Source of the DNA: Lepus europaeus
Lineage: Eukaryota > Chordata > Mammalia > Lagomorpha > Leporidae
NCBI RefSeq assembly: GCF_033115175.1
Contig: NC_084850.1
Location: forward strand, 106,251,939 to 106,315,938
Length of the DNA stretch: 64,000 nt
Direction of reading: 5' to 3'
Part shown: one piece after another, positions 10,390 through 22,744 of the stretch
How the letters are laid out: every line of letters begins with the position of its first letter
How positions within the stretch are numbered: position 1 is the stretch's first letter
Notes under the pieces: generated by a model
Databases searched by the model: none
Seen by the model: the letters and a program-made list of their open reading frames with translations, nothing else
What the model was told of the DNA's origin: nothing
Made by a program: the position numbers and the translations under genes

Positions 10390-10671
10390 TCCTAGCAGTT
10401 AAGAGAAATCATCACACTGTAACCAACCGAGTAAAATTATTCAGTACACATTTAAGAACATTATGGAGGAAAATATTGAATTAAATAATTCTTGGCAAAT
10501 TAGACATACAAAACTGAAACATGCTAACAATTAGGAGAACTTATTCTTGGCCACTATTTTCATGAGTTAAAAAAATCTGATGTCATAATTCATAATATAA
10601 AATGATAACTCTTTTGCTTTTTTCCTAGTGGGTACACTTAAGCTGAATTTTTAAAGCTACCTTCTATAGTC

Positions 10672-11003
10672 AGCATTTGGTCTAGTGTTTAGGATGCTGT
10701 TTGGAACACTCATATCCCATATCAGAGTGCCTGGATTTGAGTTCTGACTCTGCTCCAGATTCCACCTTCCTGCTAATAATGTACACCCCGAGAGGCAGCA
10801 TATGATGGCCCAAGTAATTTAATCCCTGCCACCCATGTGGGAGATCAGGATGCCAGAATGGAGTTCTAGGCTCGTTAAGTACAGCCTGGCCTAACCCTGA
10901 TTGTTTCAAGCATTTGGGGAGTGAAGCAGTGGATGGGAATTTTCTCTGTATAGCTTTCTGTCTCCTTTTCTCTTTCTGCCTCTCAAATAAATACATAAAA
11001 TTA
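10672..11003 (+). mobile_element. CSINE, old copy
   Basis: A degraded head 'catttggtctagtgtttaggatgc' is followed by 'tgatggcccaagtaattt', 'cccatgtgggaga' and 'ggggagtgaagcagtggatggga', then a CT-rich tail and 'ctcaaataaatac'. Confidence 0.88.
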
Positions 11004-13540
11004 CTTATACAGCAATAAATTTATACTTTAAAGATTAGATATCTCAAGGGGTGGGTCTATAATTCTTATTTCATTCTTTGTGTTGATCAATTTTGACAAG
11101 CTCCTCAAGAGAACATTCAAATATTAGTACCTAGAAATATTAATAATTGCTCATATCTACCTGTGTGACAAGAAAATATAACAGTTGGCAGTAAAGACAT
11201 AAGATACCCCAGGCTAGTCAGGGCCCACTTCCTGCTTTGGCCTTGGTTCTGCTTGTCCTTAAGAACCGCTGAATACATGAGTCATGAATTCTATTGGGGT
11301 AGTTTCTAAGCGTCATCAGGACAACAGTTTATACCTTAGGCAACCAAAATATTAATGATGGAACAACTACTTTAGGATATTGACTTATTTCTCAGCTGTT
11401 AGAGTTTTTGCCAGCTGTACATTCTATTCTCATTGCTGCTATCAGCTGCATGGCAGTTCTCTGAATTGAAAATATAAGAGTCTTCACTCCCCAAGCATTC
11501 TAAACTAAACTCAGTATCATGTTCCTAGTGGTTTTAAACATCCTTGAGACCCTTCACAAGAGCTGTATAATTGTAGGAACATCACATTTAAAAATTCTAA
11601 CCTTTGATGGCAAGAAGTTTAAGATGGTAATTACCTAGAAATTAAATGTAAACTAGTAGAACAATCTATAAGCAAGCCCACCATAAATCAAATATAGAAA
11701 GTTGAGAATAGAATTAGAGATACTTAAAAAGAAATCAGACAGAGTTTCATAGTATGGTGCCATTTTGATAGAATCCCATGGGTTGTAGTCTGTTACTCAT
11801 ATTTACAGACGTAACTAATTAATCTGTCTACTTTGTTCTGACTTACATCTCAGGGACAGACTATATCTAACCAAACTTATAAGAGACTGGTGTATACATT
11901 GCATTCAAATAAATTTATTGCTAAAGAGGTTCCCATAAACTAGAGTGACCATATAATTTATTATCCAAAGTGACACTTTTAAGATTGAAAAGGGGAAACT
12001 ATTAATAATTAAGGTGGGATAAGAGGTACAAGCTGTAACTGTCGAGGACAAAACAGGATCTCTGATCACATTACCCATAACTCAAATATTCATCTTCATG
12101 GTTCAGTGCATCTCGTATGTTGTATCAAGGCCTCTTGATACAATACCCAAATAGTAATTTAAAATTCTCATGATCAGCATGAACTTAGAGCAAAAGGAAA
12201 TAGATTGGTCTTGCCATAGATAAATATATTCTGGTGGAGCCGGCAGGCATTGTACATCAGAATCCCTATCTGATGGTTACAATATAAGAATGTCCCTCAA
12301 GTCCACTGTCCTATTCCCTTGCTATATCCAGCATCTCTTATCTATTCATATTGTTTATAATGCAATTGATCAAATTGAAAATTCCTAATTTACAAAGAAT
12401 TGTTCAGACTTGCCATCCTAAATAGGTGCCCTGGTCATCTGGACTTCAGTATTTTCTAAATATTCTCAGTCATATATATATCAACCATATCTTAGTTTAC
12501 AGCTACAGGTATTTATTTTCTTCTATCAAATATTGTAAATGAAATTACATTTTGAGAATCAAACCAGAGAGAAGAAAATCCTTAAGCCTTCTGATTTCAT
12601 CTTTACACACCAATAATAGTCTTACTATACACTGATTTATACAAGATTATATTAAAGTTGTATGTAATTTATAGCTAAAATAAAAACATGTCATTAAATG
12701 ATATCAAAGAGCTGTGTGACAATTCAGGAAACAGTGATTACAACCAAATTTATTGCAAGCTATGTTGATAATAAGTAAAGAAGATGTATGACAGCTGGTT
12801 AAACAACTAAACTTATAATTGTAGAAAGCAGAGCTTTGGCTTCAGTGAGATGTACATAAGAATAGCAGGGCTAATCAGAGCTTAGTTTCAATACTAATAA
12901 CAAGCAACCTGCAAACATGTGCTTATAAGCACATCAACAAAGTAGTAAAGGCCGAGTCAAATGCCATTTAGCAAATAGTTCTTATAAGCAATTCTGAGAG
13001 AGCTTCATAATAATAGAAGAAACACTCTTGCCCAAGAAACATTGAGAATAGTAAGAATACAATGGGATTTGCTGATACAGTAGAATGTTCTACAGATGCA
13101 TTCAGAGAAAAGAGAAATAGAAATTGTTTTCTTGGTCAGAGACATCAAAGCTTGCAGAAAAAAATCAAGTGACTCATTTCATAATCAGGAAGTTGGAACA
13201 TCCACTGACTTTCTGTGCTTTATACAAGTATATCATCTTATGCGAGCCATTTTGGAAAGCAATGTGTCTATTCCATTGAATCCTGACTCTAAAATGAATA
13301 CCAAAGGAGTGCTTGTAACCCTAAAGACTAAATGGGAAATAACATTGGATTATATAAGAGCAATGCTAAAAATTCTAGGACAAGGGAGGAGTAAATTTTA
13401 ATTGTCAAATGATAAAATTAAACATAGACAATGAGAAAGGGAAAATAAAACTGACAAAGCAGCAATTTTGGAAGAATCTAAATCCCTACACTCCCACTCT
13501 ACCAACACCACCTCTAAGAGATGATCAAATAAAAATCCTC
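11004..13540. other. 2.5-kb stretch without recognised elements
   Basis: AT-rich DNA with many stops in all frames. I see no convincing exon, SINE, L1 or LTR. An open reading of 101 codons at 13096-13401 has no recognisable domain or composition signal and is treated as chance. Part of 11939-12058 may be a very old repeat, but I cannot place it. Confidence 0.5.
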
Positions 13541-13554
13541 ACCCATGTCTCCTG

Positions 13555-13900
13555 TCTTAGAATGTCTGGGCTGCTATAACAAAATGCCTCACACCATGTA
13601 ATTTATAAGCACTCAAAATTTATTGCTCATAGTTGTAGAGGCTTGGAAGTCCAAGACCAAAGAACTAATAAATTCAGTGTCTGGTGAAGCTTTGCCCTCT
13701 GCTTCAAGGATGGTACCTTCGCATTGCATTTTCGCATGGTGGGAAAGGCAAAAAAGGCTCCTTTATAAGGACATTAGTTCCATTGGTGAGCTAAAATCCC
13801 TCAAGATACAATCACTTCCCAATGGTCCACCTCTCAATATTACTGCATTGGAGACTAGATTTCAACTTATGCATTTTGATGGGACACAAACATTCAGATG
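13555..13900 (+). repeat. Ancient mammalian dispersed repeat, family not assigned
   Basis: Shows the series 'ggctgctataacaaaatgcc', 'ttgtagaggcttggaagtcc', 'tccttt ataaggaca', 'gggacacaaacattcag', which I recognise as a common old eutherian repeat but cannot name with confidence. Relatives lie at 40930-41290 and 51145-51540. Confidence 0.6.
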
Positions 13901-13904
13901 ATAG

Positions 13905-14732
13905 TGTTACCAGTGAATGACAGGGTTTTGTCTTCGTGCAAGAAAGAATTCAGGCGTGAGACAGAGAGTAGTGGAAAAGTAAAATAGCAAAGTTTATTAG
14001 GGTAGGGACATCCGTAAGAACGGATGGACACCTCTCCAGACAGAACCTGAGAGAGAGTGCACAGTCGCTTGGACTGGGGGGAGGAGCGAGGTTACATGGT
14101 TGATTGGAGAGATTACACCTGGGCAGGCAGGCGAGCGGCACAGCAGAGAGGCAGAGAGCTGAGCGTGCAGTTTGGTTAAGGCCAGGGGTTTTTAAGGAGA
14201 TGGGTCTTTGTCTTCACACATCTCCATCTGAAACAAAGGATTTTATGGATGTAAATATTAAGAAGCTCCTATCGAGTTTTCCCCTGAAGGTATCAGACAG
14301 GAGGAAGCCTAGCTGGCACCGTGCTAACCCAGGATCCGGAGCAGGGTATTTGAAATGCAGACACTGGGCTGCATCTGGGAGACTGTCAGAAGATTGTGGA
14401 AGATTGTCAAGCAGAAGGGGTGGGGACCCCCACCTGGCAGGTTATTGGGTGGGAGGGGGCAGAGCAGGATGCGAATACTGAGCTGCCCCTGAAACGTTAT
14501 TGGAATGACTTTGAGATGCAGATGCTACACCTAGATGTCAACTCTTTAGGCCTTTGTCACACACACATAAGCTCATATCTGACTTCCTACCTAACAATAG
14601 CACCTGCCTTTCTTGGTTACCCCTTGTCTTCCTTCTTTGTCCTGGAATCCCTCCATTCTGAAGGAGTGAGATCACTGCCTTTACTTCCTCCTGTTGATGT
14701 AATCAGCAGCTCCGACTCTTGGAAGACTAACA
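13905..14732 (-). mobile_element. Endogenous retrovirus LTR (solo or end piece)
   Basis: On the minus strand it runs TGTTAGTC...CTGGTAACA (828 bp) with a TATA-like TTAAAAACCCC about 14190, AATAAA at about 13993 and a 'cgcctgaattctttcttgc' U5 typical of class I ERV LTRs. No matching short TSD could be seen at the chosen edges, so the ends are approximate or rearranged. No gag, pol or env is attached. Confidence 0.7.
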
Positions 14733-14752
14733 TAAGAAGTTTATTTCCTGAT

Positions 14753-15050
14753 TTTTATTTATTTATTTATCTGAAAACAAGAGTTACAGACAGAGGGAGA
14801 AACAGAGAGAGAAATCTTCCATCTGCTGGTTTGTTCACCAAATGGCTGTAATGATCCTAAGCTAGGAGCCAGGAAATTCATCCAGGTCTCCCACGTGGGT
14901 TCAGGGGCCCAAGCACTTGGGCCATCTTCCACTGCTTTCCCAAGCCATAACGGAGAGCTGGATCAGAAAAGGAATAGCTGGGACACAAACCAGCGCCCAT
15001 ATGAGATGCCTGTGCCGCAAGCAGAGACTTAAGCTACTACGACACAAACA
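14753..15050 (-). mobile_element. CSINE, moderately old
   Basis: Begins with a run of ATTT units and 'atctgaaaacaagagttacaga', contains 'gggcccaagcacttgggccatc', and ends with a degraded head 'aagctactacgacacaaaca'. 15051-15381 has no recognised feature. Confidence 0.9.
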
Positions 15051-15942
15051 CACAAATTCTGTTGTAGATCAAGTAACCCACCAGTGCTAACTGCTTTCCC
15101 TTAGATGCCCCCCAACAATAGACTACTACACGTACCTCACTAAAAGAAAAGATTGAATAGGAGGATTTCAGTGTTAGTCCAGAAGCAGTGTTCATTATTT
15201 CCCATGATCCATTAGCAAGAAAAAGGCTAACTTCAAGGAGCTCAGTAGGATATGGCGAACACTAAAAATATCTACTAATAAGTTCCATGCTGCTGCTTTG
15301 ATTTGCCAAATAAGTTTACACAAATTTGCTTTTTCCCAAAGCCTGATTTTCAAACATTTTTTTTCCCTAGGGATGTAAGTAAATTTTTTTAACTTTTATT
15401 TAGTAAATATAAATTTCCAAAGTACAGTTTATGGATTACAATGGCTTTCCCCCCCATAACTTCCCTCCCACTCGCACCCCTCCCATCTCCTGCTCCCTCT
15501 CCTATTCCATTCACATCAAGATTCATTTTCAATTATCTTTATATATGGAAGATCATTCAGTATATATTAAGTAAAGATTTCATCAGTTTGCACCCACACA
15601 GAAACACAAAGTGTAAAATACTGTTTCAGTACTAGTTATAGCATTACTTCACATTGGACAACACATTAAGGACAGATCCCACATGAGGAGTAAGTACACA
15701 GTGACACCTGTTGTTGACTTAACAATTTGACACTCTTGTTCATGGCATCAGTAATCTCCCTAGGCTCTAGTCATGAGTTGCCAAGGCTATGAAAGCCTCT
15801 TGATTTCGCCGATTTGGATCTTATTCAGACAGGGTCATGGTCAAAGTGGAAGTTCTCTCCTCCCTTCAGAGACAGGTACCTCCTTCTTTGATGTCCCTGT
15901 TCTTTCCACTGGAATCACACTCACAGACATCTTTCATTTATG

Positions 15943-16077
15943 TCTTCTTCTTCTTCTTCTTCTTCTTCTTCTTCTTCTTCTTCTTCTTCTTCTTCTTCTT
16001 CCTCTTCCTCCTCTTCCTCCTCTTCCTCCTCTTCCTCCTCTTCCTCCTCTTCCTCCTCCTCTTCTTCTTTTTTTTTC
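15943..16077. repeat. (TTC)n/(TTCCTC)n polypyrimidine tract in L1 3'UTR
   Basis: About 18 TTC units pass into TTCCTC hexamer units and back to TTC, then a T run, over about 130 bp with almost no purine on the plus strand. At the same place the plus-strand L1 at 8920 has only a short A run, so the tract expanded here. Confidence 0.93.
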
Positions 16078-16699
16078 CAGAGTGTCTTGGCTTTCCATGA
16101 CTAAAATACTCTCATGGGCTCTTAAGCCAAATCAGACTGCCTTAAGGGCTGATTCTGAGGCCAGAGTGCTATTTAGGACAGCTGTCATTCTATGAGTCTG
16201 CTGTGTATCACACTTCCCATGATGGATCGTTCTCTCCCTTTTTTATTCTACCAGTTAGTATTAGCAGACACTAGTCTTGTTCGTGTGATCCCTTTGACTC
16301 TTAGACCTATCAGTGTGAACAACTGTGAACTGAAATTGATCACTTGGGCTAGTGAGTTAGCATTGGTACATGCAACCTTGATGGATTGTGTTGGAATCCC
16401 CTGTCACGTTTCTAACTCCACCATTTGAGGCAAGTACGATTGAGCATGTCCCAGATTGTGCATCTCCTCCCTCTCTTATTCCCACTCTTATATTTAACAG
16501 GGCTCACTTTTCAGTTAAATTTCAACACCTAATAATTGTGTGTTAATTACAGAGTTCAACCAATAGTACTAGAACAAAAAAAAATACTAAAAAGGATAAA
16601 GTACTACATTGTACATCAACAGTCAGAACAAGGGCTGATCAAGTCACTGTTTCACATAGTGTCCATTTCACTTCCACAGGTTTGCTTTTTGGTTCTCAG

Positions 16700-19600
16700 T
16701 TAGTTGTCACCGATCAGGGAGAACAAATGATATTTGTCCCTTTGGGACTGGCTTAATTCACTCAGCAGGATGTTTTCCAGATTCCTCCATCTTGTTGCAA
16801 ATGACTGGGTTTCATTGCTTTTTACTGCTGTATAGTATTCTATGGAGTACATGTCCCATAATTTCTTTATCCAGTCTACCGTTGATGGGCATTTGGGTTG
16901 GTTCCAGGTCTTAGGTATTGTGAATTGAGCTGCAATAAACATTAATGTGAAGACAGCTTTTTTGTTTGCCAATTTAATTTCCTTTGGGTAAATTCCAAGG
17001 AGTGGAATGGCTGGGTTGTATGGTACGGTTATATTCAGGTTTCTGAGGAATCTCCAGACTGACTTCCATAGTGGCTTAACCAGTTTGCATTCCCACCAAC
17101 AGTGGGTTAAGTTCCTTTTTCCCACATCCTCTCCAGCATCTATTGTTGGTAGATTTCTGAATATGAGCCATTCTAACTGGGGTGAGGTGAAACATCATTG
17201 TGGTTTTTTGTTTGTTTGTTTATTTGTTTGTTTGTTTTTGACAGTCAGAGTGGACAATGAGAGAGAGAGACAGAGAGGAAGGTCTTCCTTTACCATCGGT
17301 TCACGCTCCTATGGCCGCCGCAGCCGGCGCGCTGCAGCCGGTGCACTGCGCTGATCTGATGGCAGGAGCCAGGTGCTTTTCCTGGTCTCCCATGGGGTGC
17401 AGGGCCCAAGAACTTGGGCCATCCTCCACTGCACTCCCTGGCCACAGCAGAGAGCTGGACAGGAAGAGGGGCAACCGGGACAGACTCCGGCGCCCCGACC
17501 CGGACTAGACTATTCTGCTCCATGGGTCTATCCATCTGTTTCTGTACCAGTACCATGCTGTTTTGATTATAACTACTTTAGAGTATGTCCTGAAATCTGG
17601 TATTGTGATGCCTCCAGCTTTGTTTTTGTTGTACAAGATTGCTTTGGCTATTCGAGGTCTCCTGTGCCTCCATATGAATTTCAGCATCATTTTTTCCAGA
17701 TCTGAGAAGAATGCCTTTGGTATTTTGATTGGTGTTGCATTGAATCTATAAATAGCTTCTGGGAGAATGGACATTTTGATGGTATTGATTCTTCTGATCC
17801 ATGAGCATGGAAGATTTTTCCATTTTTTGGTATCCTCTTCTATTTCTTTATGTAAGGTTTTGTAATTTCCATTGTAGAGATCTTTAACGTCCTTGGTTAA
17901 GTTTATTCCAAGGTATTTGATTGTTTTTGTGGCTATTGTGAATGGGATTGATCTTAGAAGTTCTTTCTCACTGTGGCATTGCCTGTGTATATAAAGGCTG
18001 TTGAATTTGTGCATTGATTTATATCCTGCTACTTTGCCAAACTCTTCTATGAGTTCCAGTAGTCTCTTAGTAGAGTTCTTTGGATCCCCAAAATAAAGAA
18101 TCATATCATCTGCAAAGAGGGATAGTTTGAGTTCTTCCTTCCCAATTTGTATCCCTTTAATTTCTTTTTCTTGCCTAATGGCTCTGGCTAAAACTTCCAG
18201 AACTATGTTGAATAGCAGTGGTGAGAGTGGGCATCCCCCACCAGATCTCAGTGGAAATGCTTCCAACTTTTCCCCAGTCAATAAGATGTTGGCCGTGGGT
18301 TTTTCATAAATTGCTTTGATTGTATTGAGGAATGTTCCTTCTATACCCAGTTTGCTTAGAGTATTCTTCATGAAAGGGTGTTGTATTTTATCGAATGCTT
18401 TCTCTGTGTCTATTGAGAGAATCATATGGTTTTTCTTCTGCAGTCTGTTAATGTGGTGTATCACGTTGATTGCTTTGCGAACGTTGAACCATCCCTGCAT
18501 ACCAGGGATAAATCCCACTTGGTCTGGGCAGGTGATCTTTCTGATGGGTTGTTGCATTCTATTGGCCAGAATTTCAATGAGGATTTTTGCATCTATGTTC
18601 ATCAGGGATATTGGTCTGTAATTCTCTTTCAATACTGCATCTTTTTCTGACTTAGGAATTTAGGTGATGCCTGCTTCATAAAAAGAATTTGGGAGGATTC
18701 CCTCTTTTTCGATTGTTCTGAATAGTTTGAGAAGAATTGGAGTTAGTTCTTCTTTAAATGTTGGTAGAATTCAGCAGTGAATCCATCTGGTCCTGGGCTT
18801 TTCTTTGTTGGAAGGGCCTTTATTACTGTTTCAATTTCTGTCTCAGTTATGGGTCTGTTTAGGTTTTCTATGTCTTCCTGGTTCAATTTAGGTAGGTTTT
18901 ATGTGTCCAGGAATCTATCCATTTCTGATAGATTTCCCTGTTTGCTGGCATACAACTCTTTGTAGTAATTTCTGATGACTCTTTTTATTTCTGTGATGTC
19001 TGTTGTTACGTTTCCCTTTTCATCTCTGATCCTATTGATTTGGGTCTTTTCTCTTTTTTTTTAGTTAGTTGGGCCAATGGGGTGTCAATTTTGTTTATTT
19101 TTGCAAAAAACCAGCTCCTCGTTTGGCTGATTTTTTGTAATGTGTTTTTGGATTCAATCCTATTGATTTCTTCTCTGATTTTAATTATTTCTCTTCTCCT
19201 ACTAGATTTGGGTCTGGTTTGCTGCTGATTTTCTAGATCCTTGAGATGAATTGAAAGCTCATATATTTGGTTCCTTTCTAATTTCTTGATGTTATAAACT
19301 TTCCTCTTAATACTGCTTTTGCTGTATCCCATAAGTCTTCGTATATTGTGCTGTTATCCTCATTTACTTCCAGAAAGTTTTTGATTTCTCTTTTGCTTTC
19401 TTCTATGACCCATTGTTCATTAAGGAGCATGTTGTTCAATCTCCATGTGTTTGCACATGCTCTAGGGATTCCTGAGTTGCTAATTTCCAACTTCATTCCT
19501 CTATGGTCTGAAAAGCTGCATGGTATGATTCTAATTCTTTTGAATTTGCTGAGACTTGCTTTATGGCCTAGTATGTGGTCCATCTTAGAGAAGGTTCCAT

Positions 19601-20189
19601 GTACTACTGAGAAGAATGTAAATTCGTTAAGTGTAGGATGAAAAGTTCTGTAGATATCTGTTAGATCCATTTGGGCTATAGTGTCATTTAAATCTACTGT
19701 CTCCCTGTTGATCTTCTGTCCTGTGATCTGTCTATCTCTGAGAGTGGAGTATTGAAGTCCCCCAGAACTATTGTATTGGTGTCTAAGTCTCCCTTTAAGT
19801 CCCTTAGCAAGTCTTTTAAATAAACTGGTGCCCTGTAATTAGGTGCATATACATTGATAATCATTATATCTTCCTGTTGAATGTATCCCTTAATCATTAA
19901 ATAGTGCCCCTCTTTGTCTCTCCTAACAGTTTTTGTTAAAGTTTATGTTGTCTGATATTAAGATGGCTACGCCCGCTCTTTTTTCATTTCTGTTGGCATG
20001 GTATATGTTTTTCCAGCCTTTCACTTTCAGTCTGTATGCATCATTGTTGGAAAGATGAGTTTCTTGTAAGCAGCAAACAGATGGGTTTTGTTCCTTAACC
20101 CAATCAGCCAATCGGTGTCTTTTAACTGGACAGTTCAGGCCATTAACATTCAATGTGACTATTGAGAAGGAGTAACTTTGCCCTGTCAT
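16700..20189 (-). pseudogene. L1 ORF2 (endonuclease-reverse transcriptase), broken
   Basis: The start ATG is at 20189 (MTGQSYSFSIVTLNVNGLN). The apurinic-type endonuclease domain occupies about 20189-19280, with the 'QETH' catalytic motif near 20060 and 'SDHRG' near 19510. The reverse transcriptase lies in an open stretch at 17505-18632 with the catalytic FADD at 18105-18116. The C-terminal Cys-containing segment ('HCWWECKL') is at 16700-17125. The reading is broken by shifts or stops near 19910, 19690, 19300 and 18660, and roughly 200 codons between the RT-proximal 'WYWYRN' block and the C-terminal block are missing, replaced by a SINE. A functional copy would be about 1,270 residues. This one cannot be active. 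Confidence 0.9.
17206..17509 (-). mobile_element. 5'-truncated CSINE at an L1 deletion
   Basis: The tail is (TTTG)n plus 'ttttgacagtcagag'; the body is complete to 'cgccccgacccggactag', but the first 60 or so bases of the SINE head are missing. No TSD is visible. The flanking L1 sequences are not contiguous in a normal ORF2. Confidence 0.92.
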
Positions 20190-20335
20190 TTGCCAAAGAT
20201 ATTTTCTAATATATGCTTTGAACTTCCTGTGATCTTTAGTTTTATCCTTGATGCTGAGAAATGATATAATTCTCTTGGGCATATATAACCTTTGCTCTAA
20301 AGATCTACATAGCAATAGCCAGGGAATGACTACAG

Positions 20336-20748
20336 CATGAATGAGGAATGTGCAAACACATGGAAATATTTCAAAAATGGAGTCCCATTAAATTGATGAT
20401 ATTAAAATATAACATTAGGCTTTTCTAATACCTGGGAAATAATGCTCATTCTATGAACAGAATAAAAAGGGAAAAACCAGTTGAGCTTAATAAAACCTCA
20501 TCATTAAAAGCATATAACTTTAACCTAAAAGAAACTCTAATGTAAAATAATATATAAGTAAATGAAACCCTTTCCCATCTCCTATTGCAAAAATCCATTT
20601 AGTGTGTAACTGTGAATTAGAAATCAAAACAAACAGCTGGTATCTAAGTATAGCTTTCTGAATACTGGCTTTTTGGTTGGCTATCTAAGTGTGTGATACT
20701 CTTTGAGGATGTCAATGTGGTCATCTCCTTCTGCCAAATGCTCTATTT
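20336..20748. other. Unassigned AT-rich stretch
   Basis: No SINE, LTR or coding trace recognised. It could include undetected L1 spacer up to about 20551. Confidence 0.4.
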
Positions 20749-20761
20749 AAAAACAATCAGG

Positions 20762-21083
20762 TAGGCTGGCACCACGTCTCACTAGGCTAATCCTCCGCCT
20801 GTGGCGCCGGCATTCTGGGTTCTAGTCCTGGTCGGGTACCAGATTCTGTCCCGATTGCTCCTCTTCCAGTCTAGCTCTCTTCTGTGGCCTGGGAAGGCAG
20901 TGGAGGATGGCCCAGGTGCTTGGGCCCTGCACCCGCATGGGAGACGAGGAGGAGGCACCTGGCTCCTGGCTTCGGATCGGCGCAGCGCACCAGCTGTGGC
21001 AGCCATTTGGGCGGTGAACCAACGGAAAGGAAGACCTCTCTCTCTCTCTCTCTCACTGTCTAAATCTACTTGTCAAAAAAAAA
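20762..21083 (+). mobile_element. CSINE, young GC-rich type
   Basis: Head 'ggctggcaccacgtctcac' with some decay, intact body and tail 'tacttgtcaaaaaaa'. The TSD aaaaacaatcagg is present at 20749-20761 and 21083-21095. 21096-21787 shows no recognised feature. Confidence 0.95.
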
Positions 21084-21798
21084 AAAACAATCAGGCAGTA
21101 AACTTCTAAAAAATAGGTTGAAGGCTTAATACAAGGAATGACGTTTATGTGATGAAGGCTCCAAGAAGCACTTTGAGTGCTGTTAACATGAAAAGCAGTT
21201 TGTATACAATGAACCTCAGTAAGAAACAATGTTCACAGAATTACCTCTGGAAGCACATACCTCATCCTCTCCAATATTTATCCTATCAAATTTAATTTGA
21301 CTGAGGCAGGTAAAACTGTTGAAGCGTGGGAACCAGTAATTGTTGGTAATTCATAAAGAGTATTATGTACATGCAACACATCCAAAGAAGCTACCTGTCT
21401 GTAAAGGAACACAGTCACAACAAAATGTTCTGTGATTATTTGCCATTGAATAATCTGCTTACTTACAGGAATAAATCAAGCATCAGTGCCCTGAGGGAAG
21501 TAGTGTTGAGAAAAGTTTTTACCATGTCACCAGTCCAATATACAATTTGAGTGGTCACATTCTACCTCTAAGCATATATAGCAAGTATCAGACTTCTTTG
21601 AAAGATTCTTTTGCATTCCAGCCTTGGTCATCTGTGCCCTGGTAAAGTTGGAACAAGACCTATTTCTAGGTCTTTAACACATTAACAGATTTCCCAAAGG
21701 TATTCGCTGAAACAATTTTTGAAAGTGCCCTCTGTGATGTTGTGGAAAATGGAACTAAAAAGATAAGTTCACTTTGGTGAAAAATGAGAGAAATTCTT

Positions 21799-22105
21799 TT
21801 TTTTTTATTTGACAGATAGAGTTAGATAGTGAGAGAGAGAGAGAGAAAGGTCTTCCTTCCATTGGTTCACCCCCAAAATGGCTGCTATGGCCAGCGCTGT
21901 GCTGATCCAAAGCCAGGAGCCAAGCGCCTCCTGGTCTCCCATGCGGGTGCAGGGCCCAAGCACTTGGGCCATCCTTCACTGCCTTCCTGGGCCACAGCAG
22001 AGAGCTGGACTGGAAGAGGAGCAACTGGGACCAGAACCCGGCGCCCATATGGGATCCCGGCACCGCAGGCTGCGGATAAACCAAGTGAGCCACGTCTCCG
22101 GCTCT
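21799..22105 (-). mobile_element. CSINE, young GC-rich type
   Basis: Inverted copy, tail 'ttttatttgacagataga', head 'gtgagccacgtctccggct'. The TSD gagaaattctt is exact at 21788-21798 and 22106-22116. Confidence 0.95.
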
Positions 22106-22128
22106 GAGAAATTCTTGCATAATCTTTT

Positions 22129-22172
22129 TTTTAAAGATTTATTTATTTATTTGAAAATCATAATTACACAAA

Positions 22173-22221
<49 letters not shown>

Positions 22222-22496
22222 CTTCCATCCACTGGTTCACTCCCAGATGGCTGCAATGGCCAGAGCTGAGCAGATCCAAAGCCAGGAGCTGGGAGCTTCT
22301 TCAGGTCTCCCACATGGGTGCAGGGGCCCATGGACTTGAGTCATCTTCCACTGCTTTCCCAGGCCATAGTAGAGAGCCGGATTGGAATTGGAGCAGCCGG
22401 GACTTGAAGTGAAGCAGCTGGAACTTGAACCAGCGCCCATATGGGATGTCGGCACGGCGGGCGGCAGCTTTACCTGCTATACCACAACACTGGCCC
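22129..22496 (-). mobile_element. CSINE, CTTTAAA-tailed type with (GA)n
   Basis: Inserted 12 bases from the previous SINE. The TSD cttgcataatctttt is exact at 22114-22128 and 22497-22511. A GA microsatellite lies at about 22163-22219, and the body carries a small duplication of the 'gcagctggaacttgaa' block. Confidence 0.96.
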
Positions 22497-22554
22497 CTTG
22501 CATAATCTTTTAATAATACATATTTTCGGTGACCTTTCTGAAGTGCCCTCATAC

Positions 22555-22734
22555 ATTTTGTTTTTCATCCCTTGTTCCTGACACAGAGGTCCTAACCATT
22601 CAGGAGAAAATTTCTAAGCAGTAGAGGTGTTAGGTGCATCTTTTGTTCTAATATTTGGTCTTTGGACCCAGGTTCCTGATACAGAGCTCTGAATATCTTA
22701 GAATTTCCTGGGTGATAGGAAGGTCTTTTATTCT
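22555..22734 (+). repeat. Left half of an old LTR-like repeat
   Basis: Contains 'ttggtctttggacccaggttcctga' type text (partly quoted) and ends 'ggaaggtcttttattct'. The same 17 bases begin the block at 27017, where the element appears to resume. I read both as one old LTR-like repeat split by a 4.3-kb insertion. Confidence 0.6.
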
Positions 22735-22744
22735 TTTTTTTTTT

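Larger units (their letters stand above)
15382..20335 (-). mobile_element. Decayed L1 lacking ORF1
   Basis: Minus-strand L1 with poly(A) end at about 15385-15395, 3'UTR to about 16695, ORF2 remnants 16700-20189 and part of the inter-ORF spacer to about 20335. ORF1 and 5'UTR are absent (5'-truncated). The right edge is uncertain: a 9-bp 'taagtaaat' match at 15386 and 20553 could be a short TSD that would extend it to about 20551. It contains a 5'-truncated CSINE with an internal deletion and an expanded purine tract. Confidence 0.85.

Noticed and set aside
13096..13401. 101-codon plus-strand reading as a host exon or gene
   Set aside because: It has no recognisable domain, no splice context that I could support and ordinary AT-rich composition; its length is within chance.
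13905..14732. Full TSD for the LTR at this site
   Set aside because: The flanking bases (gatag and taaga) do not match at any plausible end; no TSD is claimed.
15773..16195. A 140-codon reading with long Leu/Pro runs, resembling a membrane protein
   Set aside because: The runs are the translated TTC/TTCCTC repeat in an L1 3'UTR.
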